A stretch of DNA of 64,000 bases, taken from assembly GCA_019155205.2 (NCBI GenBank), contig JAHNZQ020000227.1:1713741-1777740 (forward strand). Direction: 5' to 3'. Under the pieces are notes generated by a model that worked only from the letters and a program-made list of their open reading frames with translations, was not told the DNA's origin and ran no database searches. Positions 43,838 through 55,552 of the stretch are shown here, piece after piece. A program made the translations under genes and the position numbers. Within the stretch, counting starts at the first letter, position 1. Each line of letters opens with the position of its first letter. This DNA comes from Gracilaria vermiculophylla (Eukaryota > Rhodophyta > Florideophyceae > Gracilariales > Gracilariaceae).

Positions 43838-44020
43838 AGTACCACGAAGGATGTTCGGAACCATCCTCTCGCACGGTGGTTCAGAGGCAGAGCTTTCCTT
43901 AGACGATGCATACGAGCCGGGCGTAACTCCGGGGCTAAGCTGTCGCAACTAGTGCAGGAAGAACAAATGGAGAAACCGGGGATTCGCCACGTCCTGTGTT
44001 TGAGGGAATTTCCATAGGTT
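43838..44020 (+). repeat. Diverged direct repeat, copy B
   Basis: Partner of 42297-42520, lying on the other side of the Tc1 fossil. The two could be ends of one element split by the Tc1 insertion, or two copies of a repeat. Confidence 0.35.
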
Positions 44021-44399
44021 CGGTGAGATTTCCTTGTAATATATCGGGCTTTCTTGGAGCGGCCGGGTAATATCTTGGGCTGCGCGGATATTGGGCAAGC
44101 CGCGATGAGCGGGTGGCGGACGTGGTCCGAAAAGGGATAAATAGGAGGTCTGATGGGGCTAACCTAGTACGAAGGCGAACCTGGAAGAATGAAAGAGTAA
44201 TCCAAACAATGATTCTCGGCATCACGGGCGGTTGCCTTCCGTAACCCACGGTGTACTTCCCCACGATGGAGATATTGGACGTCAGAGGGGCAAGGGAAAG
44301 ATGAGGGGATGCAAAGGAAGTTCGCCAGCTCTGGCTTAGATTTACTTGGAGGTGCCTCGACCACGACTTATATAGTGGTTCAGTCGCACCGACTAGGTG

Positions 44400-45180
44400 G
44401 CATCAGAAACTACACTACAAAGGCGAGACACTCAATACTACCAATCATATTGTAAGATGACATAAATGTACTAGCCACAATTCAATAATGCTTACAACAG
44501 CAAGGCGCAACAAGGCATGACAGTTCCGTACACTCACGAGAACATGAAAATGCACAAATTCACTCAACCACCTTACACTCTCTGTATTCCGCCACCACTC
44601 GTGTCCATACAGCAATGTGTGTGTATAGTTACCATGACGAGGCACATTACACTAAACCATATCCGGAGTACATTAAGCTGAGTTTGCAATGTGTACACCT
44701 GGAAACGATATGGTAGTGAACAACGTGCCGAGTAGCACACCTGCACACGTGTAACAGATAGAGTCAACATTCAACGCAGCCCATGGTCCCCGGAACATTT
44801 AGTTGGCAGTGACAGCACAGGCACCTTATCCAACAGGAGAGAATTACACGCGTGGGAGACAAGTTCTAACGGAAGATATCACTTGGTGGGGTCTACTGGG
44901 CGCGACATCCGGAGCTCCGTCGCGCTAAGCACTGTATCACTACGGCCCAAATGACCGAAGTAACTAGTAAAACAAATAGCGAAAATACTAAAACATGAGT
45001 GCAAGAAAGCTGCCATGCAGCACCCACACTATATCCAGCGGGCCTCGCGCGGTCGCCGCGCGCGCGCCATGAGGCCATTTTTTGCGCATGTTACGTCGCG
45101 CGACACGCACCACTTCGGCTACTTCGGAGTCCACCGTGCAAACGGACGTGAATTGTGCCTGCAGCGTTAATCGTTTTCAT
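44400..45180. other. Unassigned DNA with a GC-rich patch
   Basis: Mostly balanced composition; 45020-45125 is a sharp GC/CpG-rich patch (runs of CGCG). A 61-codon minus-strand frame from 45078 with one hydrophobic helix starts in it. No further support. Confidence 0.3.
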
Positions 45181-45189
45181 ATATACGGC

Positions 45190-46646
45190 CTAACAGGAAT
45201 CCAGTGAGTTGGCAAAGGGACAAGAAAACCATCTCTGAAGGGTGTTGCACTTCAAGACTGTAGTCTGCAGCACTGCATTGGTACTTTTCGATATGCATCG
45301 ATCATAGAGGGCGAGTCTTTTCGTTTCCGAAGTGCTGGCTTCAGACACTAACAGCATAGCTTGGAGATTAGAAGAGTAAACCACGCGTGAGGGTGAGAAG
45401 CGAGAGCAGAGCTTAGGAGCGAGCATCCGTCCAGAAAAACCGTAGACGAGGCTGTATGGGGACCGAACATTATCATTCTTGTCTTTCCGTCGCCGGTACT
45501 GAAGCTTCCCTTCTACTTTCTCAAGCACATATAGCATCTTGTTTTGATTTGAAATCGCGCAGCTTCTTTTCTCCTTGTCCATACCAGCACGCCTGACTTC
45601 CACGGGCATAAAGAGCTGGTCAAGTGAGAAACGTTTTGCGTCATTTTTTTGTTGTCAAACTGCCGAAACTTCACTTTGCTCTGCAACGCGCATCTCAAAC
45701 GCAAATTGCTCGTCTTCTTATCAAACAAATCCAAAATGCATCTCGCTCCCTGCACCTATGCTCTGCTTCATTCAATAATTCCCTTCTTCGCCCAAGTTCA
45801 ATACAAGTGTCAGCTTCTTCCGATGGCTTACGGACTCAACCGTCCCCTCCAAACAATCCTAAGCACCTGTGCTCTGTGTCATTCCATCCCCAGTAGCCAC
45901 AAGACGCCGTTTTGGCTCCATTCATTCGTCCCGCTTGGTGCGACGACTCCGATCCAGCTCGTTTATGGGCAGCCAAATTCTAGCCATAGGATGCTTTTTC
46001 AGCTCAGTTCATTCGTCCTTTTCAGTGCAACGAACCTGATCCACCTCGTTTATATCCAGAAAAATATCAACCAAAGGCGTTGCCCTCTCTTCCCGCACCC
46101 CAATGTATTCAGAAGCAACGGCATTGTTACGCGCAGGACAGCAGTGGTCCGTAATGGTCATATTCAGGCTATCACTCAACGTTTCCTTCGTAGAAAAGCC
46201 TACGACGGCATGACTACCAGAAGCCAAGAAGGAGAAGAACAGAACCAGCGCTTTCTCGAATAGTTTGTGCCACTCGCCATGCAGGGAAATGTGCGAGTCG
46301 ACAGCGGTAATGGGTTTGAGCACGACCACGTCCCAAGTTGCTGAGAAGTGATTGCAATTTTTTGTCCGCTTCTATTCGCAAAAGAAATACACCTCGTGGC
46401 TGGCCGCTCGTCGAACAAAGCAAGCGCTATCATGTCAGGAGCGGAAAAAACGCTACAAGAGGAGGGCAGTGGGCTTCTAAAACGATTCAAAGAAGTCTCT
46501 TTGTCTGATGGCCTGATGGCCATAAACCGGGAAGGTGTTAGCTCACTATTTAAAAAGAAGAATCCGTCCTTTTTGATACTGACACACGTGGTGCAGTTTT
46601 TCAAAGTGTGCAATGGGAAAATAATGAGGGTTTCGAAAACCCTCAA
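45190..46646 (-). pseudogene. Decayed coding sequence of unknown family
   Basis: Minus-strand frames in all three phases (46200-46646, 46009-46329, 45190-45609) can be chained into a broken coding stretch of about 1.4 kb. It contains a loosely repeated segment of about 25 residues (INEVDQVRCTEKDE and INELDRSRRTKRDE). I do not recognise it. Host pseudogene or mobile element are both possible. Confidence 0.35.
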
Positions 46647-46669
46647 CTATAGTACTTCAGAAATCAGGT

Positions 46670-47000
46670 GTCAAAAAGTTTTAAGTGTAAAACACGTTTC
46701 AAAATCGTACAGCATTTCATTTTTTAAAATTCATTTTGGCTTCTTTCATAGTTGCTTATCGCCTCTTAAAACTTTGTTGTAATACGTCGACGGTTTAGTT
46801 TCGGGCTCTTCTAACATCCCATGATTGAACTACTGTTAACTTTCGCGCTATTCTGAATACAATGTTTTCAATCAAAAACTTTTTAAAATGATCTGTAATG
46901 GCCATGAAATCTTCTAATCAATACATCTTGTGGTTCTTCAAAGGGGTGCTAGTGAAATAAACTGGCACACAACTACGTGTCACTCGTTTGAAGTTCAAAA
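46670..47000 (-). pseudogene. Probable Tc1/mariner C-terminal remnant
   Basis: Minus strand reads GHYRSF followed by helices similar to the C-terminal region of the other copies, next to a GTTTCAAAATCGTA end-like sequence at 46697. Weak. Confidence 0.35.
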
Positions 47001-50000
47001 AACCCATATATTTCTTACTGTACAACATTAATTCGCCTCGTTATCTTTGTTACAAAAGTCAATGCCATTTTTGATGAACATACGTAAAATGCTACAATGA
47101 ATTGTATGAAATGATACGAAAGCCATTGAATCTAAAATAAGTACTATGGATGTTGTCTTTTCATTATTTACATCAGAATGTGCATGATCACTATAACGTG
47201 AACTCTACGAGACTTTCAATGTATTCAAAGTATGTGTTTTCTTGTTTACATATGACAGAAATAAGTAAAGCAGTGTGGTTCTTCTTAAGCAACGTTCCAC
47301 TGAAGTAGAAGTATATCATTTTTCCTTTTTTTTTTTTTAGTTTTCAGAAAACAATGCGTCATGTGGCTGAGTAGAATGAACTTTAAACTTCTCGAAAGAC
47401 ATTTTCCCTAGTTTGATAAACAAAAGTATTCTTTACATGCTTGATTCATGGGATCTTTTAAATAAACGTAATGTTTCTTTATAGGCACGTGTAGAGGAAA
47501 TTACACCACCAAGATACTCTTTTTTATTGAGATCCGCATAGTTTTCGCGCTGCGCGTTACTAGGCTATAATTAGATATACATGTTTAACTTGCACTAAAT
47601 AGTTAAAATAAAATCATAATGAGGTCAATGGCCTAGATACAAAGACTGTTTGAATTGTCGTGTAATATGCTTCTAATGTAGAAGATCTGGTTTTGTTTGT
47701 AGAGTAATAACTATATTTTCTGGAAAACAAATATGCGAGTTCGAAATGCCCCATCTTTCTGTAACGCGAAATGGAACGGTTCAAGGGAGAATAACGGCTA
47801 CCGCATGCATATTGCGCGTTTTTATGCGCTTTGGAGTTGTCCCATACTTTTGGAATGCACTGCAAACATCTAATTCGCTTCTCATAGTATTTATAAATGC
47901 CCTTCTGGAACAACGTCGACGCATACAGACTTACGTGAAGCAAAATAAAACTTTCTTTAAAAAATTCTCAGCCGTATGAAAAACAAGAACCAGCTGAGAA
48001 TCAAACAACAATGGTAGCCAAGCGAAATGGGTTCCCAGCTAGAAATTATAATTGACAAAGGAGAAAAATTAGTAATTAATCGACAATGAAGATAAAACAA
48101 AATAATAACAAGATACATATATATACTTTGCACTGAAAGTGTGCGACTCAAGTAACACATGCGATAGATGGTTGATGGCACTTTCACCCTTATGTCTCAG
48201 CTTTTCTGATAGGACTGCATGATGGAGGTGACGTCAGTAGTGCATCTGCAGATAGTTGGCTTCAGGGAACTTTGGATGGCAAACGTAATATCTTATGTCC
48301 GTCTTCTGATACGAGTGATGGCGCGCCGCACGATGATGTTTTTGACCACCAAGTTGAACCTCAAGCTCGCACTGGCTATGAACATGGCCGTCACAGGAGC
48401 CGCATAGCTTTCGGATCATCATTTTTGGTCGTGGATGCATGCATCACTCCTAGCGCTGGGTCCCCACGTGGAAGATGTGGCGCGACCGTCGTTTATTGAG
48501 ACGGTTGGAAACGTATAATGGGCCTCGGTTTACTACTTTGCCCTCCGGCGCACTTTGATAGGACAATAAGTCGGGATCCCGCACAGTCGAGTACTTGCTC
48601 GAGGAAACCATAGACGCCAGCACTGTATAGAAGAAAACAATTACTCATTAATTACATAAAGTACCGGAAGAGGTTGTAAGGAACATCAGCTACTCTGAAA
48701 TTGTTGCCAAGCGGCCAGAGATTTAGAGAAACTTACGCTGTATCAGGCGAAGCTGTTAGCAAGTACATGTGCTAAGAACCTCTACGTGTGAAAGGGACTC
48801 GCGAGGAAACATCATGTCGTATTCAATAAAGAACTATGACTATACCTGCCGCACTCCAGATGGATTCGATGTAATCAAAAGACTTACGCAGTAGGGGCCA
48901 AAAACGGACCCGACACGCAAAGTTTGGAACGTTTTTCAGCAACGCTGATCATAGCCGAAGAACGGGGACAAGATTGAAGCGGGTGATCTAGCCCCCCGAT
49001 GATGATATATAAAAAGAAGATGAAAGATTATAAGGTATGACTGGAAAATAAATGGTTGAGGGGAAGTGGTCTGGCCGGAATTGAGCAGAAAGTGATCCAT
49101 TTCGCCTTTTAAAGAGAACTTTGCTCTTAATTCTGGGGTGCTAGAGCACTGTCTTCGTTTTGTCAACTAAAATGAAAAATTTCTTTTCCGCAATTACACT
49201 CTGCCACATAAGCTGACTCCTGAATTCGAGGTCCTTAACATTACAAAATCCGTGGACCCCTTGATTCGTTGGAGATATCTGGAAGTTTTAGTATACTACG
49301 ACAGCATTTTAATATGTCAGGCACGAAAGATTTCAGGTTCCACAGTATTCTATGAAGTTCTGTGTAAAATACCTTGATTCCTGTCGACAATGGCGAGATC
49401 TTCAACGTCTCATATCCGTTGTATCTTTTTTATCCTTTTATCCATCGATGTTATATGAATCCTTCGGGTAACTCGGATAACTTTTTTTTGCCAAGAGATT
49501 CCGTTCGTTATTTATCGCTCCAAACCGTTTGATGAACTCCTTCATCCTGCCTTCTTGGTATTTTAAGACTTTCTCTCTACTCAAGTGATATTGCGCTGTT
49601 TTCGTTCAACCGACTTGTTTACCGTCTTCGTCACACATCATGACGACGCAAATACCGATCGCATGTCTTCCAGGCTATCCAGTAGCGGCATCAACTCATG
49701 GCAGCCACTCAAAACTCGCTGTTACAATTTTTTTTCGTGAGAGCTAAACCTCGAAAATACTGCTGCTGTCAGAGCACATATCCGCACAGGCGGTACACTA
49801 TGCATGAAGCATCTTTACTGAATAAAAACGTGCGTGGAGATCTGTGGCGTCTGACAGTAGTTAATTAGCCTCAACGATACCAACCGGGGTTCACTTCACC
49901 CCTGACCTCTTCTTCATTCAAAACTGCGGCATCTCTTTACGAATTCTCTGCCAGACCAATCGGTTCGCCAAAAAAACGGAATCACCATCCCAAACTTGGA

Positions 50001-50942
50001 TCCCATACCAGAGTCAGAAAGAGTACTCCACGAAGTACCAGGCTAAGTAAAATCGCTCCTGTGCTTGGTTCAAGATGCAAAGTAATGGACAGTTCTGAGC
50101 GTATTCTAGGTTCTACTAGAGCTTTGGGGTCATTTGGATTAGCAAGGCGTTCCGATGGCACCCTCTTCCCCCTCCTACGCTCTTTGTTCAGCGGACTTCT
50201 TTGACGTCGTTTCGTTATGGTCTCTTCCCAATGAATATGGTACCCATTGGGTTTCACAAACCATTTCCATTTCAAAAGCAATACGATTATGACCGCAAGG
50301 ACTTCAATTTTAGGGTGTTCGCCTTCGAAGAGGACTGATTGCTGCAACAGATTGAGTTTCAAATTCAATAGATTTTTTAGCGACCAGCCGTGCAGGCACT
50401 CATGCTGTTGGGATAATCGACTTGCGAGCACTTTGCGCATCTATCAAATCTTTAAATACCTATCGCTACATTTGTTGGCCAAGAGCTACTCACCCAGGAC
50501 CCTGCGTTTGATGCAAGGATGCCCGCTACCATTTTCATCACGGTAATACCTCCAATGCACATATCCACTTTCGCATCGACCTCAGGATTCCAAACATGAC
50601 TCCGTTACCCGACCAGTCCTGAAAGCGTATGAATTTGGCGCTTTAAGTTCGATTAATCCATCAATATTACAGATGATATGTTTTAACCGGTTCAGACACA
50701 CTAACTAATTCATGGTTTGATAGCGGTGCGCAAAGGATACTGGCAATGAAAAAAAAGATGTGAAACTGACGGCCCAAAATATGCATAATGTAAGTCTGCA
50801 GTACAGCTGAGGTCTGTTTCAAAGAGAAAGGTGTTGTCAATCAACACAATTTAAATTACCAAAGTAGTTGAATGGTTCTGAAGTCTTTAATGTTTTTGAT
50901 GTGCCTAATTCCCAGATATTTATCTGCTTTGATAGATACATT
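47001..50942. other. AT-rich region without supported gene
   Basis: Longest frame is minus-strand 49982-50440 (152 codons) with a hydrophobic C-terminus and no known motif. T-runs and short repeats only otherwise. Confidence 0.4.
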
Positions 50943-51021
50943 TGTTGGTACACAGATGAGCCATATTCGCTATACTCTCTTGTGACACAGGGCGCACAGT
51001 TCACCATTTAAAATATCAACA
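50943..51021 (-). mobile_element. Solo LTR of the TRIM-like family (79 bp)
   Basis: Matches the 80-bp LTRs at 51447 and 51678 over its whole length, begins TGTTGG and ends TCAACA on the plus strand. It is flanked by a perfect 5-bp duplication, ACATT at 50938-50942 and ACATT at 51022-51026, which proves insertion as a unit. Solo LTRs arise by recombination between the two LTRs of a full element. Confidence 0.88.
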
Positions 51022-51446
51022 ACATTTGCCCGATAAGTCTACTTTCCGCGACCATTCGGCCAGTTTTTCTAGCCGTGTTTATAACGATGGCACATCTGCT
51101 AGCGTCTCAGACCGCAAAGGAAGATATCCTCCGGCCTTTCAAGTTCCAAGGAGACTCCAGATCTAAATATCTTTGGGGTTTAGTTCTTTTCACGTGTCTC
51201 GTGTGTACTGCAAATGTTATGTTATAGTCCTCGAAGCGCTTGGCGTGGCCATTGTGGAAACTGATACTCCGTATACGGCTACTTAGCTCAACATTTTGTC
51301 GTATAATAACCTCAACGATGAGAATAAAAGGGGTCCAGAATAGGGATTTTGGAATTAAAAAACCTAATCGCTACGGTTTCTCAATTTGCGGACTCTAAGT
51401 AGTGGACAACGAAAATATTCTGATCTTTGGAATGGATAACCATGCG

Positions 51447-51757
51447 TGTTAGGAAAACAGATGAGCTATTTGCGCTACACTCTCTTGTGACACAGGGCGC
51501 ACAGTTCACCATTTGAACTATCGACACGCCCCCTCGCGCTGTACTTTCTTACAGAACAAGACCTCAAGCTTACAGTAACCACTTTTGACCACTGCTGTAC
51601 ACATGTACAATTTCTCAGGCTCAGGTCACTTCTGGGAATTGAACCTAGGGTCCTAGCGTTTAGCTGGGCCCATAACCTGTTAGAAAAGCAGATGAGCTAT
51701 TTGCGCTATACTCTCTTGTGTCACAGGGCGCACAGTTCACCACTTGAACTATCAACA
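51447..51757 (-). mobile_element. TRIM-like miniature LTR retrotransposon (311 bp, non-coding)
   Basis: Two direct repeats of exactly 80 bp (51447-51526 and 51678-51757, 6 mismatches) start with TG and end with CA and have TGTT...A(A/G)CA termini. The orientation is minus, because the primer-binding site adjoins the right-hand LTR. That site, 51664-51677 (minus strand GGTTATGGGCCCAG), touches the LTR directly. A purine run (GAGGGGGCG, minus strand) touches the other LTR at 51527-51535. Flanks ATGCG (51442-51446) and ATGGG (51758-51762) fit a 5-bp target duplication with one change. The 151-bp interior has no reading frame, so movement would need enzymes from another element. Confidence 0.87.
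51664..51677 (-). other. Primer-binding site matching initiator tRNA-Met anticodon arm
   Basis: Minus-strand GGTTATGGGCCCAG is complementary to CTGGGCCCATAACC, the anticodon stem-loop of eukaryotic initiator tRNA-Met (anticodon CAT inside). Drosophila copia primes from this internal site with a tRNA half. Here it lies with no spacer next to the LTR. Confidence 0.85.
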
Positions 51758-51762
51758 ATGGG

Positions 51763-53150
51763 CACGAGTCCGGATCCATGTGGTAAAAAGCATCAGAACA
51801 AAAGCCATTGCATAGCCAACCTGGTTATTTCTGATAAGATTCTACACATAGCTAGTTCTGTGAAAAATAAATGGAAATTCTTAGAGTAGATTGAAAGAAT
51901 ATTTCAAAAAAACATATGGACAAACTTTTTTTTTTCTGGAAAACGACACCAAAGGTTATTGCATCAAAACAAAAATTTGAAAACCCCCGGCGGTTTCTAA
52001 ACTCAGTGGCGAGCCAACTTGAGTACCAGAAACCATGGTGTGGTATAATCGTTTAGCAGTGAAGGATTTTTGTTTTCAACGGTTCGTAACATAGCGAAGA
52101 AGAAAAAAATTGAAACGCTCCAAAAGAGAACATGAGAAAATTTGCTCATTTAAGCGGTGTGGATGCGTTTAATAATTTAGTTTTTGCTCATAGGTGGCCT
52201 CCAATTAAAATATGTGGCAGTGATGACCAGAGCGTGGTACAGCAAGCGCAGTTCATGTCCACTTTATTTTCAATTTATAAATACCCAAAGGTGCTTGAAA
52301 TCAGCAACAAACTTTTTACCAAATTGAGCGCTTGAAATAAGCGTCAGCATGATGGTTGTAGAAACTGCTGGCGAAAGTGCGTTCCGGTTACCATTATTGC
52401 ATGGTTTTGAAGAGGCAAGAGATTTTTTAAATGAAGCCCGTATGAAGACTACTTTCTCCCGAAGCGAATCTTGAGTGCTTTTCTTCCGCCAAAGCATTCA
52501 TCAATGTTATTTAACTCGTTCCGCAGTGCAGCAGATCAGCCCTGTTGCGGCATTTCATGAGCACGTCTTATTGCTGTGGGTTTCCCCAGAAACCCAATAG
52601 GGTCTTCCGTTGAGCCGGATTAAGGATCACGAAATGATAGCAAAGCAGGTATGCGGGGGTACTGAATGCGATCAAAATCATAACCTTAGTATTTTCTCGA
52701 ATTAGTTTTTTCGGCACAAACGACCGTGTCGTTTCTACTCTTCATATTGTTTTCTAAAACTTTTTGTAAAATGTTTTTCTTTCTTTTGCACTTTTTTCGA
52801 ATGCTTTGGCTACTGGTTAGATACCACGTCATTTTCCAGATGATTTACCAAATCATCTTAGAAATCCGTTGAGGCTGCATGTACGGTCTTTTCGTAACCG
52901 TAACTCTTTATCACTGAACTAGGTACATAAACATATGTCATACCCTGAACAGTATGAAAAAGCAAATGACGTCTTTAACGCAACTCTCAATCTAAAACCT
53001 CTACCTCCTGCGTTTTCTTTTCGTAACAGGGCTCAGCAATAAAATCTGAGTGGAATATCCAAGATTTATTCTTCGCTGCTTGAATACCTTGCATTTTAAC
53101 AATCCCGAACATTAATGTCGGGTGAATCTATGAAAAGTGTCTCACTGAAT
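51763..53150. other. AT-rich region without supported gene
   Basis: A 67-codon plus-strand frame (52132-52335) and a 75-codon minus-strand frame lack known motifs. Confidence 0.35.
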
Positions 53151-55223
53151 AGGTCAAACTGGATTACATGGAGAAACCTGATGCTCATTTTGTTCAAGCG
53201 CCAAGATACCCAACAGCATAAAAATGAAGATGGTGATGTTCCAGCGGAAGAAGATCAGGACTAAGCAAAAGTGACGTTTTTGATGAAAAAAATTATTTCT
53301 CCCGAAGTTTACTATCTCGTCAGAAACGTATCACATCCCATTGAAGAAAACTGCTCTGCATCGTCATTGTGGATCTATAAGCAAGAGGAACATTCAAACT
53401 TGGAAAAGAACTCTGAGAGAAGTCACTATTGAATCTTGCTTGTATGACATCACAACCTACTTACAAAACAAAGCAGATGCTATTGATGCCTTGATTGATC
53501 TTGGTGTTACCCTCGATGACAACAATATGTCTGTTCTACATCTTGATGGCTTGCAGCATGATTTTCGACTTACCGACTTTGGTTTTACCACTCTATGTAA
53601 GAAAATTCATGCTACCGTTGCTTGATTGCTGATATTCAAGTCTGCGTTAACATTCCATCTTTCCATATAAGGTATGGAAAACGAAACAAACCTTTCGAAA
53701 TTTTTTATCATTTAATGGACTGAAGAAGAAACGCATCTCGTATCACTGTGACTTTTGCGATAAACTTGGGAATGTTGCTGACTACTGCAACACCAACCCT
53801 GAGTCAAACAAGAATCAGGGGCCTAAAAACACTACTACAGCTAACATTCAGTCTAATGATTCTGCCGGTGCAAGCTCGAAGATACGAAAGTTTCGCAAGC
53901 CAGTGGTTCTGGACTCAATAGCACATAACCACTTCTTTTGCCATCCAGATATATTTTTAAAAAAGGTTTGACTACACTATATCTTCCTTTAGTTCACTTC
54001 TGGAATTCTCTTAATAACGGGAGTTGGAAGTGTTTGTTTTGAAACGACATAAACGTTGTTTACTATCGACAAAGTTTTCTTTGCTCCGAACTTGGGTATG
54101 AATCTTGTTTCTTTGATTAAGTTGGAAAAAAAAGATGTTCGATGGGTCATTGAAAACAACATGCGCGTCTTGAAAATTGGATCAAGAACTATTTGTCAGA
54201 TAGCTGTGACATCCCATCTGATCGTGATGAAACGTGTACCAAATTAGTCTGCAATTACACAGAAAGCGTTACATAACTCTGAACGAGAGTTTCAAGATAT
54301 CCCTTCCGCCTAAGCGCATCTGTCTTGTGAAAAATTTAAGCATCTGAAATTGCGTACCGATATGGGAACGAACTACCCGTGTGACGTATGCACCGCAACA
54401 AAAATCTACTCGAATCGTACCTCAAAGGAAATTTTAGAACCTGCCTCTTCATCTCTATGAGCTGCTCCATTCTGACATACATGAAATGCCAATTAGGTCT
54501 GTTGGTGGATTCAATAATTTTTTTTGTTTATCAATGATCCTTCAAGGTGCAGTCACCTAGTACATCTTGGAAAGGAGTCAGATATTTACAGAGAGGTTTC
54601 CGTTTTACGTGAAGATTGATCGCTTGCATTTTCATTAATTCGCTCCGATCAGGGATCTGAGTATCTAAGTAAAACATGTAAAGCCTTATGGATTATGAAC
54701 GAAATTCGTCAGGAATTTAGGTCAGTTATTACTCCAGGAGATATGGGATATGCAGAAGAATTGAAGTGGTCATTACTGGAGAGAGGTCGACCAATGCTTA
54801 CGCAGTCAACTCTGCCCCTGACATTTCCGTCATTTGCCTTTTTGTAAGCAGTGCTTTCTGTACAGCAGGTTATCTCACTCTTTTATATCTTCGACGCGAA
54901 TATCATTCAGCTTGTGACACTATCCTTCCAAAATCTAACAGAAGGCAGATATTGTTTTTATCAAGATTTCTTGAAGCCATAGCAATGACCTCATCACGGC
55001 TAAAAAGCTGCCTGTGAGTGTTTTATCTCGCTTATGATAGACTATTCCTATCGATCGAAAAAAATGTTTTTGTAGTTGAGTTTATTTGGGTTCGACCAGA
55101 CACATGCCGGTCGTTTTAGCACGTTGGGCCTCTGGAGTCTCATAAATGAATTTTGGTTTGCCACTCCTTCTTGCCGTATGATGCGCATTCAGAAGGGCTA
55201 CAACGCGGTAGCAGTCCGAAGTT
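53150..55223 (+). pseudogene. Ty1/copia polyprotein, 5' half, heavily decayed
   Basis: Plus-strand pieces in copia order: gag helices (53341-53625), a zinc knuckle CDFCDKLGNVADYC at 53747-53788 in which the usual His is Asn, a protease site VVLDSIAHNHFFCHPDIF near 53900 (catalytic Asp kept), the pre-integrase segment FAPNLGMNLVSLIKLEKKDV (54068-54128), an integrase start HSDI near 54465, and at the end QKGYNAVAVRS near 55190, resembling the copia integrase C-terminal QKGYK motif. Many stops and frameshifts. It ends where the LTR of the next element begins, so that element probably inserted here. Confidence 0.7.
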
Positions 55224-55445
55224 CTCAGTGACTTTGAACATTTGAACTACTGTTCATACTTGTATTTGTATTGTTAACGTGATACTGCTTGAATTTATAT
55301 TATTGTATCTGTTTACGTGGGCATATCAGTGGCATATGCTCCCGTAAGTCTTAATCTCTAAAAAGGAGGACTGTTGTTCTTCAACGTTCTGAACAACAGT
55401 CTTCAACTCCAACGTCTTGTTTTCACCTCAACTGCCTCTCCAAGA
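55224..55445 (+). repeat. 5' LTR of copia element
   Basis: Block shared with 59689-59911. If strict TG...CA ends are required the LTR is 55229-55442. The promoter-like CTCTATAAAGG of the 3' LTR reads CTCTAAAAAGG here. Confidence 0.85.
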
Positions 55446-55459
55446 GTTTATGGGCCTAG
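55446..55459 (+). other. Diverged copia-type primer-binding site
   Basis: GTTTATGGGCCTAG directly after the shared LTR block; 12 of 14 bases equal the initiator tRNA-Met anticodon-arm site of the TRIM-like element. Confidence 0.65.
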
Positions 55460-55552
55460 CCCCCGCAAGCCTGCCTCATTTGCATTCTGTCTTATCTTCC
55501 TTGTATTCCTTCAAACACATCTTCCTACCTGCTGCTCAAACTCTGTGTAATA

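Noticed and set aside
44380..44420. Retrotransposon primer site (TGGCATCAGA near 44398) and an LTR to its left
   Set aside because: Match to the initiator tRNA 3' end is partial and no second LTR copy was found.
51660..51680. Initiator tRNA-Met gene suggested by CTGGGCCCATAACC
   Set aside because: Only the anticodon arm is present; acceptor, D and T arms do not fold around it. It is the primer-binding site on the other strand.
50943..51757. tRNA-derived SINE with internal A and B boxes
   Set aside because: The reverse complement contains TAGTTCAAGTGG and GGTTCAATTCC, which match polymerase III boxes, but they lie about 95 bp apart. TG...CA repeats, primer site, purine tract and 5-bp duplications explain all copies better as an LTR element.
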